Shown in pieces: positions 51,405 to 59,697 of a DNA stretch of 64,000 nt (positions are counted from its first letter, which is position 1; each line of letters opens with the position of its first letter). The notes under the pieces are model-generated. The model did not search any database, was not told the origin of the DNA, and saw only the letters and a list, made by a program, of their open reading frames with translations. Origin of the DNA: Zeimonas sp003577305 (GTDB lineage Bacteria; Pseudomonadota; Gammaproteobacteria; Burkholderiales; Burkholderiaceae_E); contig SZOX01000001.1 in the NCBI GenBank assembly GCA_030263385.1, positions 62,001 through 126,000 of the forward strand, read 5' to 3'. Both the position numbers and the translations under genes were made by a program.

Positions 51405-52219
51405 GACTTCCTCCCGGCCAGGTAATCGACGAGCAACTTCAGTTGCGCCGCATTGAGTCTCGCGCCGTAGTCCTGCGGCATGACGCCCGACGGATAGTCC
51501 TTCGCCTCGTAAGCCTTCGGGTCGACGATGGACTCGACCAGGAACGCCTCGACGCTCATGCTGCGCGCCGCCGCGGCCTGCCTGAGGGCCTCCGCGTCGA
51601 GGCTCGGACCGAGCACTTTCTTGCCCGCCTCGAGGCTGTGGCAGCCGGCGCACCCGAGCGAGTCGAACAGCGCCCGAGGGTCGGGATCCGTAGCTGCAGC
51701 CGCGGCAGGCGCGGCGGGCGCGCCGGACGGACGCGGAACGTCGCCGATCTTCACCGACGGTCTGCCGCCCAACGACTGCAGATAGTCGACGACCGCGACG
51801 ACCTCCTCGTAACCCAGTTTCGCAGGCGCCGAAGTCGACGCCGGCATGATGTTGCTGAAACCCTCGACCACGTACGCCCCCGGTTCGTAGAGCGACTGCA
51901 CCAGGTACTCGACGAGAGTCCCGGGTCCGCCCTGCACTCCGCTCGCGCGACGCAGGGCGACCTCGGCGAGGTTCGGTCCGCGACCCCCGCCCTTGACGCC
52001 TGCTCCGGGTTCGATCGTGTGACAGGTCATGCAGCCACGCTGGCGAACCAGCGTCTCGCCCTGCACGGCGAGTTCGGCCGGCGTCATGCTCTCGGTGATC
52101 GCGAGCTTTTGCGGCGGCTGCCAGCGTGTCTGGGGAATCCAGTTGGCGAACCAGACGAAGAAGCCGACGACGATCACTGCCGGCAGCACCGGTGCGCCAT
52201 AGGCGGTGAGGCTCTTCAC
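51401..52219 (-). CDS. Membrane-anchored dihaem cytochrome c
   Basis: One N-terminal helix (about residues 9-27) is followed by two c-type domains with CMTCH (about residue 63) and CAGCH (about 190), linked by an Ala/Pro-rich segment. Met ligands are likely in NIMPAS and SGVMPQDYG. The GTG start overlaps the stop of the cytochrome bd-like gene. It probably carries electrons between the molybdoenzyme and the bd-like subunit. Confidence 0.85.
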   Translation of the reverse strand: MKSLTAYGAPVLPAVIVVGFFVWFANWIPQTRWQPPQKLAITESMTPAELAVQGETLVRQRGCMTCHTIEPGAGVKGGGRGPNLAEVALRRASGVQGGPGTLVEYLVQSLYEPGAYVVEGFSNIMPASTSAPAKLGYEEVVAVVDYLQSLGGRPSVKIGDVPRPSGAPAAPAAAAATDPDPRALFDSLGCAGCHSLEAGKKVLGPSLDAEALRQAAAARSMSVEAFLVESIVDPKAYEAKDYPSGVMPQDYGARLNAAQLKLLVDYLAGRKS

Positions 52220-53997
52220 TGCGGCTCCTCGTACGGAGCGATCTCGGCGAGCGTGCGCTCGTCGGTGCGGTGCGCCATCCCGGCGATCAGGAACGCCACC
52301 GCGAGCAGCGCGAAGAAGATCGCCGTGATCAGCGTGACGACGAATGCCGCCTCGCCGAGGGCAGGGAGTCCGGCCCCGGACGAGGTGTCTTCGAGGATGC
52401 CGAACACGTGCCAGTTCAGCCGCGCGCCGCTGCGCGCATAGCCCATCAGGCCCATCAGCCACACGATTACAACCGCGAGCAGTACGAGCACGTACTGGCC
52501 GCGGCGCGGCATCGTTCCCCAGCGCGCGGCGGCGACGGTCGTGGCGCCGCGCAGCAGTGCGTGGTCTAGAAGGAAAGTCACGACGATGCCGCCGATCAGG
52601 ACGTAGATCTGCCAGATGGAGGTCTTGATGCGGATGTGCGCCGGAGCGAAATAGCCGTAGATGCCGAGCGCCGCGATCGTGAGCGCCATCAGGCCGACCA
52701 GCCCCCACTCCACGGCCGTGCCGGTGCGCGCCCACGCGACGGCCGGCACGCGCCCGGCGCGGCGGTACAGCAGATAGCTCGCATACAGCACCACCAGCAC
52801 CAGCGTCACCGCGATCATCTTCGGCGCCATCACGCCGAGCGCGCCGAGCACGGGGTGAAAGCCGCCGGTGGATTCCTCGATGCTCGCGGCCATCGTGTGC
52901 GGGGTCGCCCACACGGCGAAACCGGCGATCAGCAGCACGTTGAACACCGCGCTCCAGCGCTGCTGGGCCTCCGAGCCGGGGATGCGCAGCAGGCCGAGCC
53001 ATGAGTAATACGCCGCGCCGATGAACAGCACCGCGATCACGATCGCCTGGATGATGAACAGCCACGACAGCACGCCACCCATCAGCGTCACGCCGTAGGT
53101 GGCCGAGAACGCGAACAGCTCGAAGCCGAAGTAGTAGCCGGCGAACGGCAGGAAGAGCATCGTGAAGAGCGCGATGAGGTTTCCGGTGTAGCCCATCCAG
53201 TCGTACAGAGCGCGCTCGCGTGCATCGCCGCTCAGCAGCAGCCGGTATGCCGCGTAGGCCGAACAGAGCAGCGCGCCGAAAGTGACGTTGGCCACCAGGC
53301 GGTGGATGTTCAGCGGCATCCAGCCCGGATTCCACACCGCGTCGTGCAGGCTCACGAGGGCGCCGCGTTCGTCGACGCCGGCGGGCGTCATCATGTAGGT
53401 GGCCCAGGCGTCGGCGATGAACATGACGATCGTGCCGAAGACGTTGAGCAGAAGGCCGAGCAGCAGGTGGATCCACTTCGAGTCGCCCTGCCACCGGTGC
53501 CAGCCGTAGTACCAGAAGTAGAGGCACAGCGTCTCGGCAACGAAGAACAGGGGATAGACCACGAAAGTCGGGCCGAACACGCCAGTCAGGTGGCGCATCA
53601 CCTTCGGGTATGCCGCGAACAGCACGAACCCGAGAAGTGCGCCAGTGATGGCGGTGAGCGAATAGGCGACCGGCAGCAGGCTCGCCATCTCGTGCGCGAG
53701 CCAATCGTAGCGACGCGACGCGACGCGGTCGGTCGACCTGGCACGCCAGCCGAGAAACTCGATCAGCAGCGCGAACATCGGCACCGCGAGCACGAACGCG
53801 GCGAATTCCAGGTGCAGTTGCGCGGCAATCCACACCGCGAGACGGCTGTCGACGCCGGTGACGGCCGGGTACTCGGCCGACTCGGGCGCCTGCGCCAGCG
53901 CGGCGCCGCAGGCAAGGGCCACGATGGCCGCGAGCGCCGACGTTGCACCGCGGCGCGGGGCAAGCTTCGTCACCTTCGGGAACGAGCGATGGATCAT
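52216..53997 (-). CDS. Cytochrome bd-like oxidase subunit I (CydA-like)
   Basis: First gene of the operon. The 593-residue product has a signal-like N-terminus and then many membrane helices; QLHLEFAAFVLAVPMFALLI, SLTAITGALLGFVLF and FVVYPLFFVAETLCLYFWYY match the CydA fold, with the N-terminal His in a conserved position. No cydB is next to it, so it is a stand-alone bd-like subunit, as found beside NXR genes of some nitrite oxidisers. It may reduce O2 or pass electrons to quinone. The start follows a sigma-54 promoter by about 25 bases; longer in-frame starts would overlap that promoter. Confidence 0.8.
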   Translation of the reverse strand: MIHRSFPKVTKLAPRRGATSALAAIVALACGAALAQAPESAEYPAVTGVDSRLAVWIAAQLHLEFAAFVLAVPMFALLIEFLGWRARSTDRVASRRYDWLAHEMASLLPVAYSLTAITGALLGFVLFAAYPKVMRHLTGVFGPTFVVYPLFFVAETLCLYFWYYGWHRWQGDSKWIHLLLGLLLNVFGTIVMFIADAWATYMMTPAGVDERGALVSLHDAVWNPGWMPLNIHRLVANVTFGALLCSAYAAYRLLLSGDARERALYDWMGYTGNLIALFTMLFLPFAGYYFGFELFAFSATYGVTLMGGVLSWLFIIQAIVIAVLFIGAAYYSWLGLLRIPGSEAQQRWSAVFNVLLIAGFAVWATPHTMAASIEESTGGFHPVLGALGVMAPKMIAVTLVLVVLYASYLLYRRAGRVPAVAWARTGTAVEWGLVGLMALTIAALGIYGYFAPAHIRIKTSIWQIYVLIGGIVVTFLLDHALLRGATTVAAARWGTMPRRGQYVLVLLAVVIVWLMGLMGYARSGARLNWHVFGILEDTSSGAGLPALGEAAFVVTLITAIFFALLAVAFLIAGMAHRTDERTLAEIAPYEEPQ

Positions 53998-54031
53998 CCG
54001 AAAAGCTCGCGTCCAATGCCTCTCGACCGAA

Positions 54032-54046
54032 GCAACATCCGGACCA
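54032..54046 (-). promoter_or_regulatory. Sigma-54 promoter of the NXR-like operon
   Basis: On the minus strand TGGTCCGGATGTTGC keeps the invariant GG and GC with the required 10-base spacing and the TTGC -12 element; two of seven -24 positions differ from TGGCACG. The predicted start is about 20 bases before the CydA-like ATG. Confidence 0.6.
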
Positions 54047-54088
54047 GATCTGCACGCAGCTTCGTCCGGGAAGACAAGCGGCCCAGGC

Positions 54089-54105
54089 TTGAACAAAGTG
54101 TTCAA
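54089..54105. promoter_or_regulatory. Enhancer-like palindrome 1
   Basis: TTGAACA-AAG-TGTTCAA is a perfect inverted repeat. It shares the core GAACRAAGYGTTC with the second palindrome 42 bases away. It is a likely binding site for the NtrC-type regulator encoded nearby. Confidence 0.6.
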
Positions 54106-54131
54106 CCTGACACGCTGACGACCCACGCGCA

Positions 54132-54146
54132 GGAACGAAGCGTTCC
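54132..54146. promoter_or_regulatory. Enhancer-like palindrome 2
   Basis: GGAACG-AAG-CGTTCC is a perfect inverted repeat with the same AAG spacer as palindrome 1. Centre-to-centre distance is 42 bases, four helical turns, so both would face the same side of the DNA. Confidence 0.6.
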
Positions 54147-54189
54147 AGGCCAGGCGGCGCTCCTTCACGGAGCATGGCGGGTTTACCGC

Positions 54190-54204
54190 TGGCACGGTTT
54201 CTGC
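54190..54204 (+). promoter_or_regulatory. Sigma-54 promoter of the divergent genes
   Basis: TGGCACGGTTTCTGC matches the -24/-12 consensus TGGCACG-N4-TTGC at all but one position. It drives the plus strand toward the protoporphyrinogen-oxidase-like gene. A 13-bp inverted repeat (AACCCG-T-CGGGTT, 54224-54236) follows in the untranslated region. Confidence 0.7.
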
Positions 54205-54332
54205 CGCTGCGCGGAAGATGAACAACCCGTCGGGTTTCGATCGGAGTCGGAAGTGGACTGTCTCGCTCGTCAGGGTCGGATCGGCAAGCGCGTTTCACCG
54301 ACCATGACCATCCCGAATGGCAGGCGCAACGC

Positions 54333-55766
54333 ATGGACGTCGACGTACTGATCGTCGGCGGAGGAGTCTCCGGCCTGTCCGCCGCCTGGTGGCTCGCGCA
54401 GCGGGGCGTCGCGGCCGAGCTCTGGGAACGCGCTCCCACGCTCGGCGGCGTCGTCGGTACACGCCGGGTCGGAGGCTACGCGATGGAGAGCGGTGCATCG
54501 CTGATGCTCAACTTCCGCCCCGAAGTCACCGCGTTCATCGAGCAATCGGGACTGGCGCCGGAGAAGCTCGCGCTGCGCAGCGATGCGCCGCGGTTCGTGG
54601 TGCAGCGCGGAATGCTCGCGCAGGTGCCCACGCGCCTCGGCTCGCAGGCGTTCACGCCCTTCTGGAGCGGTTGCGGGCGTCTGCGGCTTCTCGCCGAACC
54701 GCTGATTCCGCGCGGCGGCGATGAAGCCGAGACGGCGAGCGCCTTCGTCACGCGCCGCCTGGGCTGCGAGGCGCTCGAGAAGGTCTTCGAACCGATGCTG
54801 GCGAGCACCTTCGGCTGCGATCCCGACCTGGCACAGGCGCGAGCGGTGCTGCCACGTCTGACGGCGCTGGAGCAACGCTTCGGCAGCATCGCCGTTGGCG
54901 TCCTGGTGCGCAAACTGCGCCGCCAGGCCGCTCCGGCGATGGAAATGTTCTCGTTCAAGGGCGGCATGCAAAGCCTGATCGACGCACTCGCGAGGAATCC
55001 TGGCGTGAGCGTGCGCACCGAGTGCACGGCCGCAGTGCTCGTGCGCGAGCCCGATGGCTGGGCCGCGCTGGCGTGCACGCGCGAGGGCGAACGCAGGCTG
55101 CGCGCCCGGCACGTCGTGCTGAGCGTTCCCGCGATGGAGGCGGCCGAATTGCTCGACCCGAACGATCCGGAGCTCGCCGCGCTGATCGGCGGCCTCGAAT
55201 ATGCGCCGCTCGCGGTGGTGCACCTTGGCTTCGAGCGGGCGGCGATCGAGCACCGGCTCGACGGGATGGGTTTCCTGGTGCCACGGGCCGAGGCCCGGGC
55301 CCTTCTAGGCTGCCAGTGGAGTGCTGGCGTCCTGGCTGAACGGGCGCCAGGCGGGCGAGTGCTTCTCAGCGCCTTTCTCGGCGGCGCGCGTGCGCCGCAG
55401 ATCGCGCAGTGGGACGAGGCGGCGATCGCCGGGGCGGCCCTCGATCAGCTGACTGCGCTGCTGGGCCTGCGCGACGCACCGGAGACCACGCAGGTGGTGC
55501 GCCATACTCGCGGCCTGCCGCTGTATCACGGCAACCACCTGCGCCGGGTGCGCGACGTTCGCGAACGCCTGCGCCGCTGGCCCGGCCTTCACATCGCGGC
55601 GAACTACCTCGACGGCGTCTCGACCCGCGACCGCATCGTCAGTGGTTACGCAGTGGCCGGGGAGATCTGCTCCCAGTTGCTGGCGGCGAGCGGGGGGCGG
55701 CGGCCCGAGCGCGAGCACGTGCGCCCCGTGCCGCGCCGACGTGAGGCACGGGGCGCTACAATTTAG
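54333..55766 (+). CDS. Protoporphyrinogen oxidase-like FAD protein
   Basis: The 477-residue flavoprotein has the dinucleotide motif DVLIVGGGVSGLSAAWWLA (residues 4-22) and GGVVGTRRVGGYAMESGAS, then FSFKGGMQSLIDALA and a C-terminal GVSTRDRIVSGYAVAGEI, as in HemY/HemG-type protoporphyrinogen oxidases. The reaction is the last-but-one step of haem synthesis. Placed divergent from a haem-rich respiratory operon and under its own sigma-54 promoter, it likely boosts haem supply. Other amine-oxidase-like flavoproteins cannot be excluded. Confidence 0.8.
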   Translation: MDVDVLIVGGGVSGLSAAWWLAQRGVAAELWERAPTLGGVVGTRRVGGYAMESGASLMLNFRPEVTAFIEQSGLAPEKLALRSDAPRFVVQRGMLAQVPTRLGSQAFTPFWSGCGRLRLLAEPLIPRGGDEAETASAFVTRRLGCEALEKVFEPMLASTFGCDPDLAQARAVLPRLTALEQRFGSIAVGVLVRKLRRQAAPAMEMFSFKGGMQSLIDALARNPGVSVRTECTAAVLVREPDGWAALACTREGERRLRARHVVLSVPAMEAAELLDPNDPELAALIGGLEYAPLAVVHLGFERAAIEHRLDGMGFLVPRAEARALLGCQWSAGVLAERAPGGRVLLSAFLGGARAPQIAQWDEAAIAGAALDQLTALLGLRDAPETTQVVRHTRGLPLYHGNHLRRVRDVRERLRRWPGLHIAANYLDGVSTRDRIVSGYAVAGEICSQLLAASGGRRPEREHVRPVPRRREARGATI

Positions 55767-55793
55767 GCGATCGTCTTTCGGCTGGAATCCGCC

Positions 55794-57872
55794 ATGGTGC
55801 CGGCGCTCGGATCCGCGATCCCTCAGCCGCACGACCCGGTCGCGGTCGAGCCGCTGGAGAGCGTGGTGCCCGCGCCTCGGGTCGCATCGGCCACGCCCTG
55901 GCTCGCCTGGCTGATCGGGCTGACGGCCGGAGTAGCGGCAGTCGGCCTGTGGGCGGCACTGCTCGCACAGGAAGAGGCCCGGTTCGCGCACGCTGCCGCC
56001 ATGCGGCTGGAGACCGTGCGTAACCAGATCGTCGCGCGCATGGACTCGCGCGTGCTGGCGCAGGTGCGCATGGCCAGGCGCTGGGAAATGCGCGGACAAC
56101 CGCCGCGCGGCGAATGGGAATCCGATGCCGACCAGTACATGCGCCACTACGCCGGCCTGCTCGACGTCGCCCGGTTGGATTCCCTGCTCGAAGTACAGTG
56201 GGCGCGGGGTGCGGGCGGGACCGACGATACGCTTGCTTCCTCTTCCGCGGCAACGCAGTCCATCGCGCACGGACGTCGGCAAATCGCAGTGACGTCCGTG
56301 TTTTCACACGCCGTCGGGGGAAAAGCCTTCGCGGTCGTTGTGCCGATCTTCCGGGGCGACGCATTCGACGGCATGATCGTGACGGTCCACGGCGTGCGGG
56401 CGCTGCTCGACGACATCCTGGGCAACGACATCGCGCCTGGATACGGCATTCGAGTGATGGACGGGCGCGAGACCATCTATCTTCGCGGCGACATCGCGGA
56501 CGACGTCGAACCCCGGTTTCACCAAAACGCCGGCGTGCGCCTCCTGAACGCCGAGTGGCGGGTGGACGTGTGGCCGCTCGCGAAGACGCTTTCGGCGGCG
56601 CACACGCCGCTGCCGCGCGCGGTGCTGTCCGGCGGCCTTACTCTGGCACTGCTCCTCGCGGTGGCGACGCGCATGGCGCAGCTGGCACGCTTGCGGGCAA
56701 TCGAAACCGAATCGGCTAATCGTCGATTGCAACGGGAAGTCGCGGCGCGGCAGCGTACGCAGGAGCGCCTGCGCAAGCTCTCGAGCGCGGTCGAACAGAG
56801 TCCCACCATGGTGCTCATTACCGACGTTGCCGGAGCGATCGAGTACGTCAATCCGAGGTTCACCCAGGTGACCGGATACGCGCTCGACGAAGTACGCGGG
56901 CGCAATCCACGCCTTCTCAAGAGCGGGTGCACGCCCCCGGCCACGCATGCGCAGCTCTGGCGAACAATCGCCGCCGGCGGCGAATGGCGCGGCGAACTCT
57001 GCAACCGGAAGAAGAACGGCGAGAGCTACTGGGAGCACATCGCGATCTCCCCGATCCGCGACGAGCAAGACCGCCTCACGCACTTCCTCGCCGAGGCCGA
57101 AGACATCACGGAGCGCAAGCGCCTGCAGGAGGAAGTCAGCGCGCGCAACCGCGAGAGCGCCGAGAACCGGGCGCTCGCAGTCATGGGACAGGCTGCGACC
57201 ATGATCGCCCACGACCTGCGCAATCCGCTTTCGACCGTGAAGATGAGTCTCGGCATCCTGGGCAAGCACGCCGGCAAGGATCTCAGCGACACCGAGCAGG
57301 AGATCAATCGACTCGCGCTCGATCAGGTGCGCTACATGGAAGAGGTGCTCTCGGAGCTGCTCAGCTTCTCGCGTCCGGATGCGCTGCAGCCGACCTGGCT
57401 CAGCATCGACAAGGTGCTCGATACGGCGGTGCTTCTGGTGCAGCGAGAAATCGACGAGCACAAAGCCCGTGTCGACACTGGCCACGCGCCGGGACTGCCG
57501 ACGCTGCACGGCGACGCCAACAAGCTGCGACAGGCGTTCTCCAATCTCATCCTGAACGCGGTGCAGGCGTGCGAAGGCATTGCCGGCCGGACGCCCGAGG
57601 TCCACGTGCTCACCCGCGTGCAGCTGGGCCGACAATCACCCGAGATCTGCGTGGAGATCGCCGACAACGGCTGCGGGATTCCCGAGCGGTTCGGCGAACG
57701 CGTGTTCGAGCCTTTCTTCACCAGTCGTGCGCGAGGCACCGGCCTGGGACTGCCCATCGCCAGGCGGATCATCGAGCAGCACCGCGGCCGTATCGAACTG
57801 CGCAGCGAGCCCGGGGGCGGCACCTGCGTCGTCGTCACGCTACCCACCGGCCCGGTGAGCGATGCTCCATGA
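55794..57872 (+). CDS. Sensor histidine kinase (PAS domain, NtrB-like)
   Basis: A 692-residue membrane kinase: helix near residues 35-55, a periplasmic sensing region of about 225 residues, a second helix (about 280-300), PAS domain (SSAVEQSPTMVLITDVAGAI, from about 330), HisKA with His473 (MIAHDLRNPLSTVKM), and HATPase motifs NLILNAVQAC, EIADNGCGIPE and GTGLGLPIARR. It lies 27 bases after the haem gene and overlaps the regulator gene. The signal may be nitrite, nitrate or redox; nothing in the sequence decides. Confidence 0.9.
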   Translation: MVPALGSAIPQPHDPVAVEPLESVVPAPRVASATPWLAWLIGLTAGVAAVGLWAALLAQEEARFAHAAAMRLETVRNQIVARMDSRVLAQVRMARRWEMRGQPPRGEWESDADQYMRHYAGLLDVARLDSLLEVQWARGAGGTDDTLASSSAATQSIAHGRRQIAVTSVFSHAVGGKAFAVVVPIFRGDAFDGMIVTVHGVRALLDDILGNDIAPGYGIRVMDGRETIYLRGDIADDVEPRFHQNAGVRLLNAEWRVDVWPLAKTLSAAHTPLPRAVLSGGLTLALLLAVATRMAQLARLRAIETESANRRLQREVAARQRTQERLRKLSSAVEQSPTMVLITDVAGAIEYVNPRFTQVTGYALDEVRGRNPRLLKSGCTPPATHAQLWRTIAAGGEWRGELCNRKKNGESYWEHIAISPIRDEQDRLTHFLAEAEDITERKRLQEEVSARNRESAENRALAVMGQAATMIAHDLRNPLSTVKMSLGILGKHAGKDLSDTEQEINRLALDQVRYMEEVLSELLSFSRPDALQPTWLSIDKVLDTAVLLVQREIDEHKARVDTGHAPGLPTLHGDANKLRQAFSNLILNAVQACEGIAGRTPEVHVLTRVQLGRQSPEICVEIADNGCGIPERFGERVFEPFFTSRARGTGLGLPIARRIIEQHRGRIELRSEPGGGTCVVVTLPTGPVSDAP

Positions 57873-59260
57873 GCAGGATCCTCGTCGTCGATGACGACCT
57901 GGCGAGCTGCCGCACGCTGGAGTTGCATCTGCGCGCCCAGGGCCACGCCGCTCACGTTGCGCACGACGCCGACGCCGGTCTCGCCGCCGCAGCCCGGATA
58001 CGGCCGGACCTCGTCATCCTCGACATCCGCATGCCGGGACGATCCGGCCTGCAGGCGCTGCCCGAATTGAAGCGGATCTGTCCCGGCACGCCCGTCATCA
58101 TGATCACGGCGTTTCACGACATGGACAGCACCATCGAGGCCATGCAGGGGGGAGCCGCCGACTACATCCAGAAGCCGATCGACATCGACGAACTCGATGC
58201 AGCTGTCGTCAAGGCACTGCGTTCGCTCGAAGCCGAGGCCGACAGCATGCTCGTGGTGCCTGTTGCCCAGGGCGCGCGACCCGGCGCCGACATCATGGTC
58301 GGGCACAGTCGCCTGATGAAGGAAGTGTTCAAGATGATCGGCCTGGCCGCGCAGAGCGCGGTAACCGTGCTGATCACCGGCGAATCGGGCACAGGCAAGG
58401 AACTGGTGGCGCGCGCCATCCATCGTGCCGGGTCGACTCCGACGGGCCCGTTCGTCGCGGTCAACTGCGCCGCGCTGGTAGACACGCTGATCGAATCCGA
58501 CATGTTCGGGCACGAAAGGGGAGCCTTCACCGGAGCCACCGATCGGCACCTCGGCAAGTTCGCGATGGCCGGCGACGGCACCATTTTCCTCGACGAAGTG
58601 AGCGAGCTCTCGCCTGCAATCCAGGCGAAGCTATTGCGCGTATTGCAGGAAAAGGAATTCGTGCCGCTCGGTGGCAAGACGGTGCACACCACCAACGCGC
58701 GCGTGATCGCCGCGACCAACGTCGACCTCCGAGAGCGGATCCACCAGGGAGCCTTCCGCGAAGACCTCTACTACCGACTGCAGGTGGTCACGATCCACCT
58801 GCCGCCACTGCGCGAGCGGCGTGAGGACATCCCCGATCTGGTGCAGGCGCTGCTCGGACGCATCAACCGGGAGGTGCGCCACGGCGCCTACAGGATGCAC
58901 CGGGATGCGCTGCATTGCTTCCAGGACTACGACTGGCCTGGCAACGTACGCGAGCTCGAGAACGTCCTGATGAAAGCGGTCGCACTGTCCTCATCGGAGG
59001 CGATCAGCTGCGAAGTGCTGCCTACGCACATGTGCCGGCATGCACAGCGACGGAGTTCCGTCGCCACACCGGTCGCCGCGCATAGTCTGCGCGAGGTCGA
59101 GAAGGCGCACGTCCTGCGGGTGCTGGAGGCGACCGGCTGGCACCGCGGACAAGCGTGCACGATCCTTGGCGTGTCACGGCCGCGACTGCGTCGGATGATC
59201 CGCCACTTCGGTCTGGTTGCACCGAGCGAGGCGCCGCCCGATGAAGAAGACGCGGAGTAA
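57869..59260 (+). CDS. NtrC-family sigma-54-dependent response regulator
   Basis: A 463-residue regulator: receiver domain with Asp52 (VILDIRMPG), AAA+ domain with Walker A GESGTGKE (about residues 171-178), the sigma-54 contact motif GAFTGA (about 218-223), and a Fis-type HTH (GQACTILGVSRPRLRRMIRH). It should activate sigma-54 promoters; two matches lie in the divergent region upstream. Translation is coupled to the kinase (ATGA). Confidence 0.93.
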   Translation: MSRILVVDDDLASCRTLELHLRAQGHAAHVAHDADAGLAAAARIRPDLVILDIRMPGRSGLQALPELKRICPGTPVIMITAFHDMDSTIEAMQGGAADYIQKPIDIDELDAAVVKALRSLEAEADSMLVVPVAQGARPGADIMVGHSRLMKEVFKMIGLAAQSAVTVLITGESGTGKELVARAIHRAGSTPTGPFVAVNCAALVDTLIESDMFGHERGAFTGATDRHLGKFAMAGDGTIFLDEVSELSPAIQAKLLRVLQEKEFVPLGGKTVHTTNARVIAATNVDLRERIHQGAFREDLYYRLQVVTIHLPPLRERREDIPDLVQALLGRINREVRHGAYRMHRDALHCFQDYDWPGNVRELENVLMKAVALSSSEAISCEVLPTHMCRHAQRRSSVATPVAAHSLREVEKAHVLRVLEATGWHRGQACTILGVSRPRLRRMIRHFGLVAPSEAPPDEEDAE

Positions 59261-59507
59261 GCGGGCCTGGATTGACAAGACTGCGCGAGCGTGCGACTAG
59301 GCCTGTTCACGATGTTCGTGGTGTACGGTATGGCTCTGTAGCCGCCGACCGGTGTCTACACAAGGTATCGGAGGACGCGTTTGCTTTGCTGACCGCGTGC
59401 CAGGACCCTGACTCCGTTCTCGGCGGCATAGGCCGTTTCGAAGAGATGGGCCACGGGCGGCAACCCTCGCCTCTGGCCACGGCCGAATAGGCCGTTTCTG
59501 AATGATT

Positions 59508-59541
59508 GTCGGGAGGCGCCGTCAAGCCGGCGCCTCCCGAC
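59508..59541. terminator. Strong hairpin after the regulator gene
   Basis: GTCGGGAGGCGCC and GGCGCCTCCCGAC form a perfect 13-bp stem with an 8-base loop. No U-run follows on either strand, so termination may be Rho-assisted. The surrounding 438-base gap between the regulator and the acyl-CoA synthetase holds no supportable gene. Confidence 0.6.
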
Positions 59542-59697
59542 GGTCTACCGTGTCACGCCGCACTTGCTGATAGCGTGAACTGCGCCGCTACGACAGCTAC
59601 GAACCACAACGACGACCAGAATGAGCAAAGGCACGCCGGCGCAGCCGCTGCCGGCCCATGGCTAGCAGCGTACCGGCGCCGCTGCGTTCGTCTACCC

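Noticed and set aside
59272..59490. 72-codon frame after the response regulator
   Set aside because: No ribosome site, no recognisable composition, and an equally long frame on the other strand; treated as non-coding.
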